Positions 33,180 to 41,566 of a stretch of 64,000 nt of DNA are shown here, in pieces (position 1 is the first letter of the stretch; every line of letters begins with the position of its first letter). The position numbers and the translations under genes were made by a program. A model generated the notes under the pieces. That model was given only the letters and a program-made list of their open reading frames with translations. It was not told the origin of the DNA and did no database searches. Source of the stretch: Sphingobium sp. OAS761 (GTDB lineage Bacteria > Pseudomonadota > Alphaproteobacteria > Sphingomonadales > Sphingomonadaceae); contig NZ_JALJVY010000001.1 of assembly GCF_024168485.1 (NCBI RefSeq), positions 1 through 64,000 of the forward strand. Reading direction: 5' to 3'.

Positions 33180-34130
33180 GTGAAATATGGGAAATTATTT
33201 TGCCTGATTATTTTTCTTCTCAACGCGGGCTGCGGACCTGTGCTGCGGGAAGTCAGATATAGCGGCGGGTATCCAGGCTATATTCTCGACAAGCGGACGT
33301 TCAACGCGTCCCGGTCCAAGAGCCTGACACTTCTTCGTGCGACGATCATCCTGGCCATGGCCGCCGACATGGGCCGATCCACCGTCAGCGGTCAGGATGG
33401 TGACGGTTTTGCCCGGCTGCTCGCCAGTGCAACGAAGGAAATCAATTATGCGGCCGCCGATATTTACGGGCCGGTGACGGAGGCTTGCCCGGTCGGCAAT
33501 CCTGCGGCGCCGTATCCGGGCGACGCGGGTTGCAAGGGTTTCAAGGAGAATTTCGAAGCGAATATTCCCCTCATCGAAGCCCGGATCGTCAAGGTCATGC
33601 TCGCGGCCTTGCCCACCGACAAAGCGCGGAAATTTCTGGACGACGCGCTCAAGGGCGATGTCATGGGCGCCGCCTGGAATGCTCTGGGCGCGGTAGCGAC
33701 GACCGTTGGCGGTCTCCATGTGGCGTTTGCGCGCTATCGGTCGGGGCTGGAGACGGTGGCGGGAAGTCTGCCGGCCTGTGCGGACGGAAAGACACAATAT
33801 GATCCTGCCAAACATACCGTCCATCATGCGGCGAAATGCCTGGGTCTTTCGGAAAACGACCTGTTCTTAAATCCCGACGAAGCCAGGCCGGACCTGCTTG
33901 CATCGGCTACGGTAAGTCCGCGCGCCTTCTTCATGCTGATGCGGGGGATCGCCGCCGATTGCGTCAGCCTGGATTATGGCGGGAAGGGTGAAGATCTTGA
34001 TGCGAGCAAAATCCTCAGGAAAAAGGCCTGCAACTCCATCGGATTCCAACCCGAGGTGCGGCCGTTCCGATTAGATAGCGGGCACGGCGAAACCGCGCCG
34101 ATCGCAACGGATTCGGCGCCGGCCGATTGA
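33180..34130 (+). CDS. Orphan lipoprotein of unknown function
   Basis: A 316-residue protein starting at GTG 33180, preceded by a run of Gs. The N-terminus VKYGKLFCLIIFLLNAGCG is a clear lipoprotein signal with the cysteine near residue 18. Six or more further cysteines occur (ACPVG, GCKGF, PACADG, AKCLG, DCVSL, KACNS), suggesting disulfides in the periplasm. Predicted secondary structure is mostly helical. No family was recognised. The first 100 bases are AT-richer than neighbours, which may hint at a later acquisition. It is flanked by a terminator upstream and a convergent regulator downstream. Confidence 0.7.
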   Translation: MKYGKLFCLIIFLLNAGCGPVLREVRYSGGYPGYILDKRTFNASRSKSLTLLRATIILAMAADMGRSTVSGQDGDGFARLLASATKEINYAAADIYGPVTEACPVGNPAAPYPGDAGCKGFKENFEANIPLIEARIVKVMLAALPTDKARKFLDDALKGDVMGAAWNALGAVATTVGGLHVAFARYRSGLETVAGSLPACADGKTQYDPAKHTVHHAAKCLGLSENDLFLNPDEARPDLLASATVSPRAFFMLMRGIAADCVSLDYGGKGEDLDASKILRKKACNSIGFQPEVRPFRLDSGHGETAPIATDSAPAD

Positions 34131-34165
34131 CGCGTAGTTGAACGGTCGCACGTCTGACAAGGCTA

Positions 34166-35587
34166 TCAAACCCGCCTGAACGGAAAGGGCGCGGCGGTCC
34201 GTTCATAGCTGTGCATGTCCAGCGCCCGCGTGACGGGGGGCAGGGCGCGGTCGGCGCAGTCGCGGCGGTCGCACAGGGGGCAGGTCGGCCCCACGGCCGT
34301 TGCCTGCCCCTTGTCCGGGTCCAGGCCGTCGGCATGGACGATGCGCGGCGCGTGCTTCGCCTCGCACCCGATCGCGATCACCTGCCGCCCCCGCGCTCCG
34401 GGCACGCGCGGCAGGGCAAGGGCAAAGGTGACGAAGCGCCGTCCGTCCGGTGTCTCGATCAACTGGCTCGATACGGTATCGCCTTCGCGCGCGTCGCACG
34501 CGTCCCAGCGCGGGCACAGGCCGCCATAGCGGGCAAAGGGCCAGGCCTCGCCGTCGAACCGCTTGGACAGGATCCCCGCCCGGTCGATCTTCGCCATGAA
34601 AAAGGGGATGCCGCGCGCGCCCGTCCGTCCCAGGCTGGTGAGCCGGTGCGCCAGTTGTTCCGCCGACACGCCGAAGCGGCGCATCAGCAGCGGCAGGTCG
34701 TGGCGGCTCTGCTCGGTGGACCGGCGGAAGCGGTCATAGGGCATGATCAGCGCGGCGGCGGCATGGTTGGTCAGGGCGATGGTGGCCAGGCGCCGGCTGT
34801 CCTCGTCCGGCGGGGTAGCGCGGGCAACCTGCGCGGCGATGGCTTCGGCCAGTTCCTGCGTGCAGAGTTGATAGGCGGCGGCGAACAATCGTCCGGGCTC
34901 CGGCAGGCCCTCACTCAGCATCAGGCGGCGGCGATGCATGTCATAATGGCGCAGCGTCCCTGCCAGTATCTCCGCGCGCACCACCTGCACCGTCATGCCG
35001 TGCCGATCCTTCAGCCGCGTCCGCAGCGCTGTCTGGAGCAGGGCCGGGTCCTCGGGCAATTGTGCGGCAATCGCCTCGGCGCCCGCGTCGATCTCGGCGA
35101 AATGATTGCCCGCCCGCGCGACCGTCTCGCGCAGCCAGTCGAGGGGCGCGACCAGCGTCGTGCCGCTGCCCGCGCCGCCACGGCCAGTGGCCGCCATGTC
35201 GCCCGGCAACTGGCGCAGGTCGGTGAGCGCACGATAGAATCGCGCGACCGCTTCGCTGACACCGGGATAATTTTCCGCGACTTCCAATATCTCGTCGCGG
35301 GCGATGCCGATGTCGCGCACCAGCGCGTCGGACAGGATTTCCGCCAGCTGGCCGGGGCCGCCCTCGGCCGGCGTTGCGGTGAAATCGCGTATGTCGATGT
35401 CGTAGGTATTGGCCAGCCGCAGCAGCATCTGGGCGGTCAGCGGCCGCTGGTTGCGTTCCAGATGGTTGAGATAGCTTGGCGATACGCCAAGTTCTTCCGC
35501 CATCTGCGTCTGGTTCAATCCCAGTTCGCGCCGAAGCACCCGCAATTTGGGGCCGAGATAGAGTTTGCGGTCGGTCAATTCCGGCAT
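34166..35587 (-). CDS. XRE-type regulator of the RamB/ScfR (short-chain fatty acyl) family
   Basis: A 473-residue transcription factor. The N-terminal helix-turn-helix (residues 11-65, with LRRELGLNQTQMAEELGVSPSYLNHLER split across it) is followed by a central IrrE-like domain in which the zinc-protease motif is degenerate (NHAAAALIMPYDRF). A C-terminal ligand domain has cysteines in LCPRWDACD and CPLCDRRDC. Relatives control glyoxylate, methylcitrate or acyl-CoA metabolism genes. The start codon lies four bases from a perfect 12+12-base palindrome, so autoregulation is likely. The divergent small gene at 35726 may be a second target. Confidence 0.85.
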   Translation of the reverse strand: MPELTDRKLYLGPKLRVLRRELGLNQTQMAEELGVSPSYLNHLERNQRPLTAQMLLRLANTYDIDIRDFTATPAEGGPGQLAEILSDALVRDIGIARDEILEVAENYPGVSEAVARFYRALTDLRQLPGDMAATGRGGAGSGTTLVAPLDWLRETVARAGNHFAEIDAGAEAIAAQLPEDPALLQTALRTRLKDRHGMTVQVVRAEILAGTLRHYDMHRRRLMLSEGLPEPGRLFAAAYQLCTQELAEAIAAQVARATPPDEDSRRLATIALTNHAAAALIMPYDRFRRSTEQSRHDLPLLMRRFGVSAEQLAHRLTSLGRTGARGIPFFMAKIDRAGILSKRFDGEAWPFARYGGLCPRWDACDAREGDTVSSQLIETPDGRRFVTFALALPRVPGARGRQVIAIGCEAKHAPRIVHADGLDPDKGQATAVGPTCPLCDRRDCADRALPPVTRALDMHSYERTAAPFPFRRV

Positions 35588-35590
35588 AAG

Positions 35591-35619
35591 GTCATTATGT
35601 CATAAAATGACATAATGAC
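35591..35619. promoter_or_regulatory. Perfect 12-bp inverted repeat, probable operator
   Basis: GTCATTATGTCA (35591-35602) and TGACATAATGAC (35608-35619) are exact reverse complements around TAAAA. The site begins four bases upstream of the regulator start codon and about 105 bases upstream of the divergent small gene. Its size, symmetry and AT-rich centre are typical of a dimeric HTH repressor site. The binding protein is inferred to be the adjacent regulator. Confidence 0.8.
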
Positions 35620-35725
35620 AAATAGAAATCATGACTGGGCGTCATTCACCGTCCTTTCGCCGCGCGCACTTTCGCCCGATAAAGCCGTCATCGGCCGCCA
35701 GGCGGCCCCTCGAAAGGATCGACAC

Positions 35726-35899
35726 ATGACCACCGACACGATCGAACAGCCCCAGCCCGCCCGTTCGCGCGCGGTCTTCAGCCAGGAGGATTTCAGCCTC
35801 ATCCGTACCGCCATCGCACATTATCTGCGGGAGGTTCAGGACCAGCCGGAATCGGTCAAATATGCCAATCTCTATCATCGCCTGGGCCGCGTGGCCTGA
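35726..35899 (+). CDS. Small conserved-looking protein of unknown function
   Basis: A 57-residue protein starting at the ATG at 35726, with AAAGGA about seven bases upstream. The C-terminal half is an amphipathic helix pair (FSLIRTAIAHYLREVQ and VKYANLYHRLGRVA). No motif or membrane segment is visible. It is transcribed away from the RamB/ScfR-type regulator, and the palindrome at 35591 may control it. Confidence 0.6.
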   Translation: MTTDTIEQPQPARSRAVFSQEDFSLIRTAIAHYLREVQDQPESVKYANLYHRLGRVA

Positions 35900-35962
35900 A
35901 CGATCCGCGCATGGAGAGGGGGCGGGCGTGGCGGGAGCGATCCGGCCGCGCCCGTCCTGCGT

Positions 35963-36961
35963 TCAGAACAGCTGCGTCAGCCCGTAGAATAACGCACCGA
36001 TGGCCGCGGCCGCAGGCAGGGTTACGACCCAGGCGACGATGATGCTCGACGCCACGTTCCAGCGCACGGCCGAAAGCCGCCGCGATGCCCCGACGCCGAC
36101 GATGGAGCCGGTGATGGTGTGGGTGGTCGACACCGGCACGCCCAGATGGGTCGCCATGAACAAGGTGATGGCGCCGCCCGTTTCCGCGCAGAAACCCTGC
36201 GCCGGAGTCAGCCGGGTGATTTTCGATCCCATGGTGTGCACGATCTTCCACCCGCCCAGCAAAGTGCCCAGCCCCATTGCCGCCTGACAGGAAATGACCA
36301 CCCAGAAAGGCACGTGAAAATCCCCTTCCAGCATATTTTGCGAATAGAGCAGGACGGCAATGATCCCCATTGTCTTCTGCGCGTCATTGCCGCCATGGCC
36401 AAGGGAGTAGAGCGATGCGGACACCAGCTGGAGCTTGCGAAAGACCCGGTCGGCGCCCTGCGGCGTGAACCGGCGGAATATCCAGCTGATGAGGAGGACC
36501 AGCAACAGCGCGAGGAGCAGCCCGACGGCGGGCGATATGACGATCGCCGCGCTGGTCTTGAACACGCCGCTCCATACCACCGCGCTCAGCCCCGCCTTGG
36601 ATATGCCCGCGCCCAGCAGGCCGCCGATCAGCGCATGGCTGGATGAGGAAGGGATGCCGAGTCCCCAGGTGATCAGGTTCCAGGCGATCGCGCCCATCAG
36701 GGCGCCGAAGATGACCTGCGGGTCGATGATCCCCGCATCGACGATGCCCTTGCCCACCGTTGTCGCGACATGCAGACCGAAGAACAGGAAGGCGATGAAG
36801 TTGAAGAAAGCGGCCCAGGCTACCGCATATTGCGGTTTCAGCACGCGGGTCGACACGATGGTTGCGATGGAGTTGGCGGCGTCGTGCAGCCCGTTGAGAA
36901 AGTCGAAGGCCAGGGCGACGGCGATCAGCGCGATCAGCAGCGGAAGGGCGATGGGGTCCAT
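35963..36961 (-). CDS. pit: Low-affinity inorganic phosphate transporter (PiT family)
   Basis: A 332-residue membrane protein with about ten helices. The two PiT signature halves are FDFLNGLHDAANSIAT near residue 20 and SLGHGGNDAQKTMGI near residue 192. It takes up phosphate, usually as metal-phosphate, driven by protons. It lies 12 bases downstream of a NUDIX-DUF47 fusion gene on the same strand. The DUF47-pit pairing is widespread and known in Sinorhizobium meliloti as orfA-pit. Confidence 0.94.
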   Translation of the reverse strand: MDPIALPLLIALIAVALAFDFLNGLHDAANSIATIVSTRVLKPQYAVAWAAFFNFIAFLFFGLHVATTVGKGIVDAGIIDPQVIFGALMGAIAWNLITWGLGIPSSSSHALIGGLLGAGISKAGLSAVVWSGVFKTSAAIVISPAVGLLLALLLVLLISWIFRRFTPQGADRVFRKLQLVSASLYSLGHGGNDAQKTMGIIAVLLYSQNMLEGDFHVPFWVVISCQAAMGLGTLLGGWKIVHTMGSKITRLTPAQGFCAETGGAITLFMATHLGVPVSTTHTITGSIVGVGASRRLSAVRWNVASSIIVAWVVTLPAAAAIGALFYGLTQLF

Positions 36962-36973
36962 GTGCGGTGACGA

Positions 36974-38089
36974 TCAGGCGTGATCGATGACCAGGCCGGA
37001 AATCTCGTTGGCCACGTCCTCGAAACGGTCGGTCACCTTTTCGAGATGGCCGTAAATTTCCTTGCCGACGATGAAATCGATGGGGTTGCCGTGGCGCGAT
37101 GCCTCGAACAACGCCTTCAGCCCCGCCTCGTGCAACAGGTCGGCATGTCCTTCCAGCGTGACCAGCCGCTCGGTAAGGTCGTGCAGGCGTGTGGCATTGA
37201 GGTTCAGTGAGCGCAACAACGGCATCGCTTCGGCCGTGATCCGGGCGCATTCGACGATCAGCGCGCTCATGTCCTGCATCTGCGGGGCGAACTGTCGGAC
37301 TTCGTAAAGGGCGACGGCCTTGGCTGTCTGGTTCATCTGGTCGATCGCGTCGTCCATCACGCCGATCAGCCCGGTGATGGCGCTGCGATCGAACGGTGTC
37401 ACGAAGATGCGGCGAACGTCGCGCAGCACGTCGCGGATGATGTCGTCGGCCTCATGTTCCTGGTCGGAAATGATCCGGATCTGCTCCGCCATGTCCGGCC
37501 CGCCCTTCAGCAGCCGCGCGAGCGCGTCGGCGCCGGCCACCAATGTCGTCGCGTGATCTTCGAACTGTTCGAAGAAACGCCCCTGCTTGGGCATCAAGGC
37601 GTGAAACCAGCGCAACATTCCAGTCCTTTCGCTTTGCCTGTCGCGGATCGCGAGCAACAGGCGGAAAAACCAGCCGGGATCGGCCGGCGGTTCCCGGAAG
37701 GCGGCGATCATCGACCGCAATTCGGGCTCGTCGACCGCGCGCGCGGCCTCTGCGACGGCGAACCAGCGCAGGTCGCGCTGGCCCTGTTCGGGCCATTGTG
37801 TCAGGTGGCCGGTAACGGCAAGAGGAAAGACCTCGACCGTGGCCTCGCGCGATCCGCCCTTGCGGCGGCGCTTGTCATAGCGGTAGCGGCCGATCGGCGC
37901 CGGGCAGGCAATGCCGTGAATGCCCGCTTCCTCATAGGCTTCCAGTTCGGCCGCACGGTGGCTGGCCAACCCCTTTATGCGATTGCCCTTGGGAATGACC
38001 CACCGACCTGTGTCGCGTGACGTGATCAGCAGAATCTGCATCGACCCGTCTGCGGCGGTGGAATAGGGAAGGGCGGCGATCTGGCGCAT
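36974..38089 (-). CDS. NUDIX hydrolase-DUF47 (PhoU-like) in-frame fusion
   Basis: A continuous 371-residue frame joins two families that are normally separate. Residues 1-about 150 are a NUDIX domain of the diphosphoinositol-polyphosphate phosphohydrolase type: VIPKGNRIKG, then the metal-binding LEAYEEAG. Residues about 158-371 are a complete DUF47/PhoU-like helical protein (MLRWFHALMPKQGRFFEQF to EISGLVIDHA). The ATG at 37618 at the domain boundary has its own AAAGGA six bases upstream, so a free 214-residue DUF47 may also be made. ATG 38089 is preferred as start over TTG 38128. DUF47 proteins regulate Pit; pit follows by 12 bases. Confidence 0.85.
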   Translation of the reverse strand: MRQIAALPYSTAADGSMQILLITSRDTGRWVIPKGNRIKGLASHRAAELEAYEEAGIHGIACPAPIGRYRYDKRRRKGGSREATVEVFPLAVTGHLTQWPEQGQRDLRWFAVAEAARAVDEPELRSMIAAFREPPADPGWFFRLLLAIRDRQSERTGMLRWFHALMPKQGRFFEQFEDHATTLVAGADALARLLKGGPDMAEQIRIISDQEHEADDIIRDVLRDVRRIFVTPFDRSAITGLIGVMDDAIDQMNQTAKAVALYEVRQFAPQMQDMSALIVECARITAEAMPLLRSLNLNATRLHDLTERLVTLEGHADLLHEAGLKALFEASRHGNPIDFIVGKEIYGHLEKVTDRFEDVANEISGLVIDHA

Positions 38090-38101
38090 GGCGGCGGCGC
38101 C

Positions 38102-38121
38102 TTGTAACGAAATTGTCACAA
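38102..38121. promoter_or_regulatory. Pho-box-like direct repeat / imperfect palindrome
   Basis: TTGTAAC (38102-38108), four bases, then TTGTCAC (38113-38119) form the 7-4-7 direct-repeat layout of a PhoB site. The same bases can be read as an imperfect inverted repeat TTGTAAC-N6-GTCACAA. It lies 12 bases upstream of the NUDIX-DUF47 start, a position suited to repression. PhoB represses the orfA-pit operon of S. meliloti. Confidence 0.4.
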
Positions 38122-38188
38122 AGCGCAATCGCCTGCTCTGCCTGCGACCGTCAGGCCCGGACCGGACCCGACGGCCGCCGCAGCCGCA

Positions 38189-40309
38189 TCAGAGCGAGAA
38201 TCGTGCCGTCAGGCGGATGTCGCGCCCGGCCAGCGGAGCGTAATCCTTTAGGAAGCTGGCATGGCGCCGCGCTTCCACGTCGAAGATATTGTTTGCCGAC
38301 AGCATCAGCGTGGTACGGTCGTTGCCCGGCAGCGGCTTGAACGACAGGGATGCGTTGACCATCGTAAAGCCGTCGGTCGGCGTTTCGAAATCGCTCACCC
38401 GGTCCTGGTCGAACACATGCTCCACCTCGGCACGGGCGGTCAGCCGGTCGCCCTGCGCCTCGATGCCGCCCAGCAGGCGCAGCGGCGGGATGCGGGGCGC
38501 CGGCCCGTCGCCCTTGATCGTCGCGCGGACATAATCGGCCAGCCCGTCGAGGTTGACCTTGTACCCGCCCAGCTTTCCCAGCGTGACCGTGCCTTCCGCT
38601 TCGAAGCCATAATAGCGCGCGTCCGCCTGGGAAAAGGCATAGCAGGGAAATTCCAGGTCCACGCCGCCATTGGCCGCCTGGCACACGCTGTCGTCGACGA
38701 TGCTTTCGTAGATATAGCCGCTGAACCAGTTGTGATAACCGGCCAGGCTGAAGCTGTATCCTTCGCCCGAACCGCGTAGCGTGGCTTCCACGCCCCAGCT
38801 TTTTTCCAGGCCGAAATCGGCATTGCCCAGTTCGAAGGCCTGCGTGCCCGCATGGTTGCCACGCGCGAACAGTTCCTCGGCTGACGGCGCGCGCTCGCTG
38901 CGGGACAGGTTGAGCCCGACGCGCCATCCCGGCAGGACCGCCTGGCTGATGCCCAGCGATCCCGATATCGCGTCGAAGCTGCGGCTGCGGCCCGCGAAAT
39001 AGAGGCTGTCATCCGCATCCGCCTTCAGGTCGCTATGCTCGAAGCGCGCGCCGGCCTCGATCCGCGTGGCGCCCAGGTCGAGCGACTGGAGCGTGAAGAT
39101 CCCGATCTGGTCGGTGATGTTCTTGGGCAGGAATTTCTCCTCGCCATCGACGGAAAAGCGGCGCGTGAAGAATTGCGCGCCGACCGCGCCGTCCCATCCG
39201 CCGCGCTTGGCCTGGACCAGTTCCAGCCGGCTTTCCATCGACTGATTGTAGAACGTCGTGCCGACCTCGCCCGTGTCCTCGATTTCCTGATGCTGGTAGT
39301 CGGCATAGCCGGCGCGCAGCCGGATGCTGTCGATCCAGCTTCCGTTGACGGCGATTTCGCCACGCAGGTCGGCGCGGTCCTGTTTCATGTGCAGCCGCAC
39401 ATCTTCGGCCGGGGCGTCGGGGTCGAGCGAATAGCGTACCGGCACGCCGTAGAAATTGTCGGTGTGGGCAACCGATATGCCCAGATTGCCGCCGTCGTCG
39501 ATGAACGCGGCGCCGCCCGCGACCTCCCACATACGCCCGGCGCTGTTGGGCAACGTGCCCCGCAGCGTCGCCAGGTCCCGTATCTCGGCATCGCCGCTCG
39601 CGGCCGCCTGACGGCGCAGTGCCGGGGTCAGGATATAGCTGCCGGTGTCGAGATCGCCGGTCTTGGAATAGGTCCCGTCCAGATGGACGACGAACCGGTC
39701 GGACAGCGGCACTTCGACCTCGCCCGATCCGCTGCGCTCGTTCGCTGCGCTTCCATAAGTGGCGAGCGCATCGATATGCACCGGCTCATCGGGCACGCGG
39801 CGCGGGATCCGACTGTCGATCACGTTCACCACCCCGCCGATGGCCGACGATCCGTAGATCAGCGCGGACGGCCCGCGCAATATCTCGATCCGGTCGGCGG
39901 TCAGCGGATTGATGGCCACCGCATGATCGACCGATGTGTTGGATACGTCGAAACTGCCGATGCCGTCGGTCAGGATGCGCACGCGTTCGCCCTGGAAGCC
40001 ACGCAGGATCGGCCGGGACGCATTGGGGCCGAAGGATGTCGACGAAACACCCGGCTGTCGCGCAAGCGTCTCGCCGATGCTGGGTCGCAATTCCCGCGTC
40101 AGCTGCTCTCCGGTGACGACCGACGTGCCGGCCAATATGTCGCCCTGCCGGCGCGGGATCAGCGCGGTGACGACGATATTGGCCTGGTTGTCGTGATAAT
40201 CCGGCTTTGTCGGGGGTGTCTGCGGGCTTGTCTGGGCCAGCGCGGCGATGGGCGAAAGACACAGGACGGACAGGGCGGTGCCGGCCAGGAGCGGCGCGTG
40301 TCGAAGCAT
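38189..40309 (-). CDS. TonB-dependent receptor, ZnuD-like
   Basis: A 706-residue outer membrane receptor. A signal peptide ends near SPIAALAQ. The plug domain shows NIVVTA, GETLARQPGVSSTSFGPNASRP, LRGFQGERVRILTDGIG and the DRIEILRGPSALIYGSSAIGGVVNV block. The beta-barrel ends in a terminal RFSL. The plug sequence SVDHAVAINPL, FYGVP and the C-terminal EARRHASFLKDYAPLAGRD resemble zinc receptors of the ZnuD group; the usual histidine-rich loops are not obvious. Zinc or another metal complex is the likely substrate (inference). The ATG at 40309 has AAAGGA upstream. A palindrome lies at 40353. Confidence 0.85.
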   Translation of the reverse strand: MLRHAPLLAGTALSVLCLSPIAALAQTSPQTPPTKPDYHDNQANIVVTALIPRRQGDILAGTSVVTGEQLTRELRPSIGETLARQPGVSSTSFGPNASRPILRGFQGERVRILTDGIGSFDVSNTSVDHAVAINPLTADRIEILRGPSALIYGSSAIGGVVNVIDSRIPRRVPDEPVHIDALATYGSAANERSGSGEVEVPLSDRFVVHLDGTYSKTGDLDTGSYILTPALRRQAAASGDAEIRDLATLRGTLPNSAGRMWEVAGGAAFIDDGGNLGISVAHTDNFYGVPVRYSLDPDAPAEDVRLHMKQDRADLRGEIAVNGSWIDSIRLRAGYADYQHQEIEDTGEVGTTFYNQSMESRLELVQAKRGGWDGAVGAQFFTRRFSVDGEEKFLPKNITDQIGIFTLQSLDLGATRIEAGARFEHSDLKADADDSLYFAGRSRSFDAISGSLGISQAVLPGWRVGLNLSRSERAPSAEELFARGNHAGTQAFELGNADFGLEKSWGVEATLRGSGEGYSFSLAGYHNWFSGYIYESIVDDSVCQAANGGVDLEFPCYAFSQADARYYGFEAEGTVTLGKLGGYKVNLDGLADYVRATIKGDGPAPRIPPLRLLGGIEAQGDRLTARAEVEHVFDQDRVSDFETPTDGFTMVNASLSFKPLPGNDRTTLMLSANNIFDVEARRHASFLKDYAPLAGRDIRLTARFSL

Positions 40310-40352
40310 GGAAAATCCTTTTTGGGGCGACGATGAGACCCTGTATCTGTGG

Positions 40353-40367
40353 TGATACAACATATCA
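40353..40367. promoter_or_regulatory. Palindrome TGATA-N5-TATCA upstream of the TonB receptor
   Basis: TGATACAACATATCA has perfect 5-base arms around CAACA in a locally AT-rich stretch, 44 bases upstream of the receptor start. Metal-uptake receptors are normally repressed by Fur-family proteins at such sites. A Zur site is plausible given the ZnuD-like product, but the match to any Zur consensus was not established. Confidence 0.4.
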
Positions 40368-40418
40368 ATAGCGGTTCATCGCGTTTCTGCTGCGATGCGT
40401 CATTTTGTCGCGCAAAGG

Positions 40419-41321
40419 TCAGAGGAACAGGAATTCCGACAAGGCGTCCACACCGGGCTTGCGGCTGGCTTGCGCGCTGACCGCCTGCCGGATCTCGATG
40501 GCCGGTAACGGCATGTCCAGCGCCAGCCGCCTGATGTCGGGCATGCGGCCCAGGTCGCGCGCCAGCGGACCGAAGGCGGCGAAGATGCCCTTACCGTTTC
40601 TCAGCGCCCCGATGATGGCGGTCATGTCGTCGGTTTCGACCGTCGGCGCACCCAGCGTCGCGCGGCCGCGCTCCAGTGCGCTTTCCAGCAAGGCGCGCAT
40701 CGGATTGTCCCGGTCCAGCATCAGGGCGGGCGTGCGCGCCAGTGCCTCGCGCGACACGGATGCCTCCGTCGCCAGTGGATGATCGGTCCCGGCGTAAAGG
40801 TTGAGCTGTTCCGACCAGCCGTAACGCGACGGCAGGCCGGGCGATTCCCCCAGCGCGTAGAAATAGGCGATGTCGGCACGCCCGTCGCGTAGCGCGGCGG
40901 CGGCGTCCGCCGCAGACTGGACATGCAGGTCAAGCGCGATGGCGACATCGTCGTTCGCCGCTTCGAAGGTCGATAGCGCCTCCTGCAAATGGCCGAACAC
41001 CGGTGCCGGGGCTGCCAGCAGGATGGTCGGACGGGGCGGCGCGGCGGGGGGTGGCGCGACGATGTCCGGGGCAGGGCGCGGCGCGGGGGCATCATGGGCC
41101 AGCAGCGCCATGGCCTGCGCCGTCTTGTGCCCGGCGGGCGTCAGCCGGGCGGCGCCCTCCAGATCCTCGAACAGGGGATAGCCCAGCCGCAATTCCAGTG
41201 CCGCAAGTTCGGCGGCGATGTCCGCAGCCGCCAGCCCCAGTTCGTTCGCGCAACGATCCAGGCTGCCTGCGGCGACCATCTGCGCGAAGAGATCAAGCTG
41301 GCGCAGGGAGGGGCGGTGCAT
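40419..41321 (-). CDS. LysR-family transcriptional regulator
   Basis: A protein of about 300 residues with an N-terminal LysR helix-turn-helix (LRQLDLFAQMVAAGSLDRCANELGL and LELRLGYPLFED). A proline/alanine-rich linker (PAPRPAPDIVAPPPAAPP) is longer than usual. The C-terminal substrate-binding domain is typical in length. The ATG at 41321 fits the family N-terminus better than 41363. The inducer is unknown. It lies upstream of, and in the same direction as, the TonB receptor. Confidence 0.82.
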   Translation of the reverse strand: MHRPSLRQLDLFAQMVAAGSLDRCANELGLAAADIAAELAALELRLGYPLFEDLEGAARLTPAGHKTAQAMALLAHDAPAPRPAPDIVAPPPAAPPRPTILLAAPAPVFGHLQEALSTFEAANDDVAIALDLHVQSAADAAAALRDGRADIAYFYALGESPGLPSRYGWSEQLNLYAGTDHPLATEASVSREALARTPALMLDRDNPMRALLESALERGRATLGAPTVETDDMTAIIGALRNGKGIFAAFGPLARDLGRMPDIRRLALDMPLPAIEIRQAVSAQASRKPGVDALSEFLFL

Positions 41322-41406
41322 CGCCGGACGATAGAGGAATTGACCGCGTGGGGTAAGGGTCATCTTGACGTATCCGGATCGAAATGGCAGGGCGCTCGTC
41401 TGCCGG

Positions 41407-41480
41407 GCGGGTATAGCTCAATGGTAGAGCACTAGCCTTCCAAGCTTGTGATGCGGGTTCGATCCCCGCTACCCGCTCCA
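41407..41480 (+). tRNA. tRNA-Gly (anticodon TCC)
   Basis: A complete cloverleaf. Acceptor stem GCGGGTA pairs with TACCCGC; D-arm GCTC/GAGC; anticodon loop CTTCCAA with anticodon TCC; T-arm GCGGG-TTCGATC-CCCGC; discriminator T and encoded CCA. The anticodon stem has one T-T mismatch. It reads GGA glycine codons. No integrase or direct repeat of the 3' end was seen nearby. Confidence 0.96.
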
Positions 41481-41566
41481 GCATTCCCGTCGATCTTCGC
41501 CTTTGGACGCGCCGGGTTTGCCGCGGCCGGTTCGGCGCAGGAAACGCTGCGAAAATCCGGAGGCGC

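Noticed and set aside
41407..41566. tRNA-Gly as an integration site for a genomic island
   Set aside because: There is no integrase, no repeat of the tRNA 3' end, and the flanking genes are core functions.
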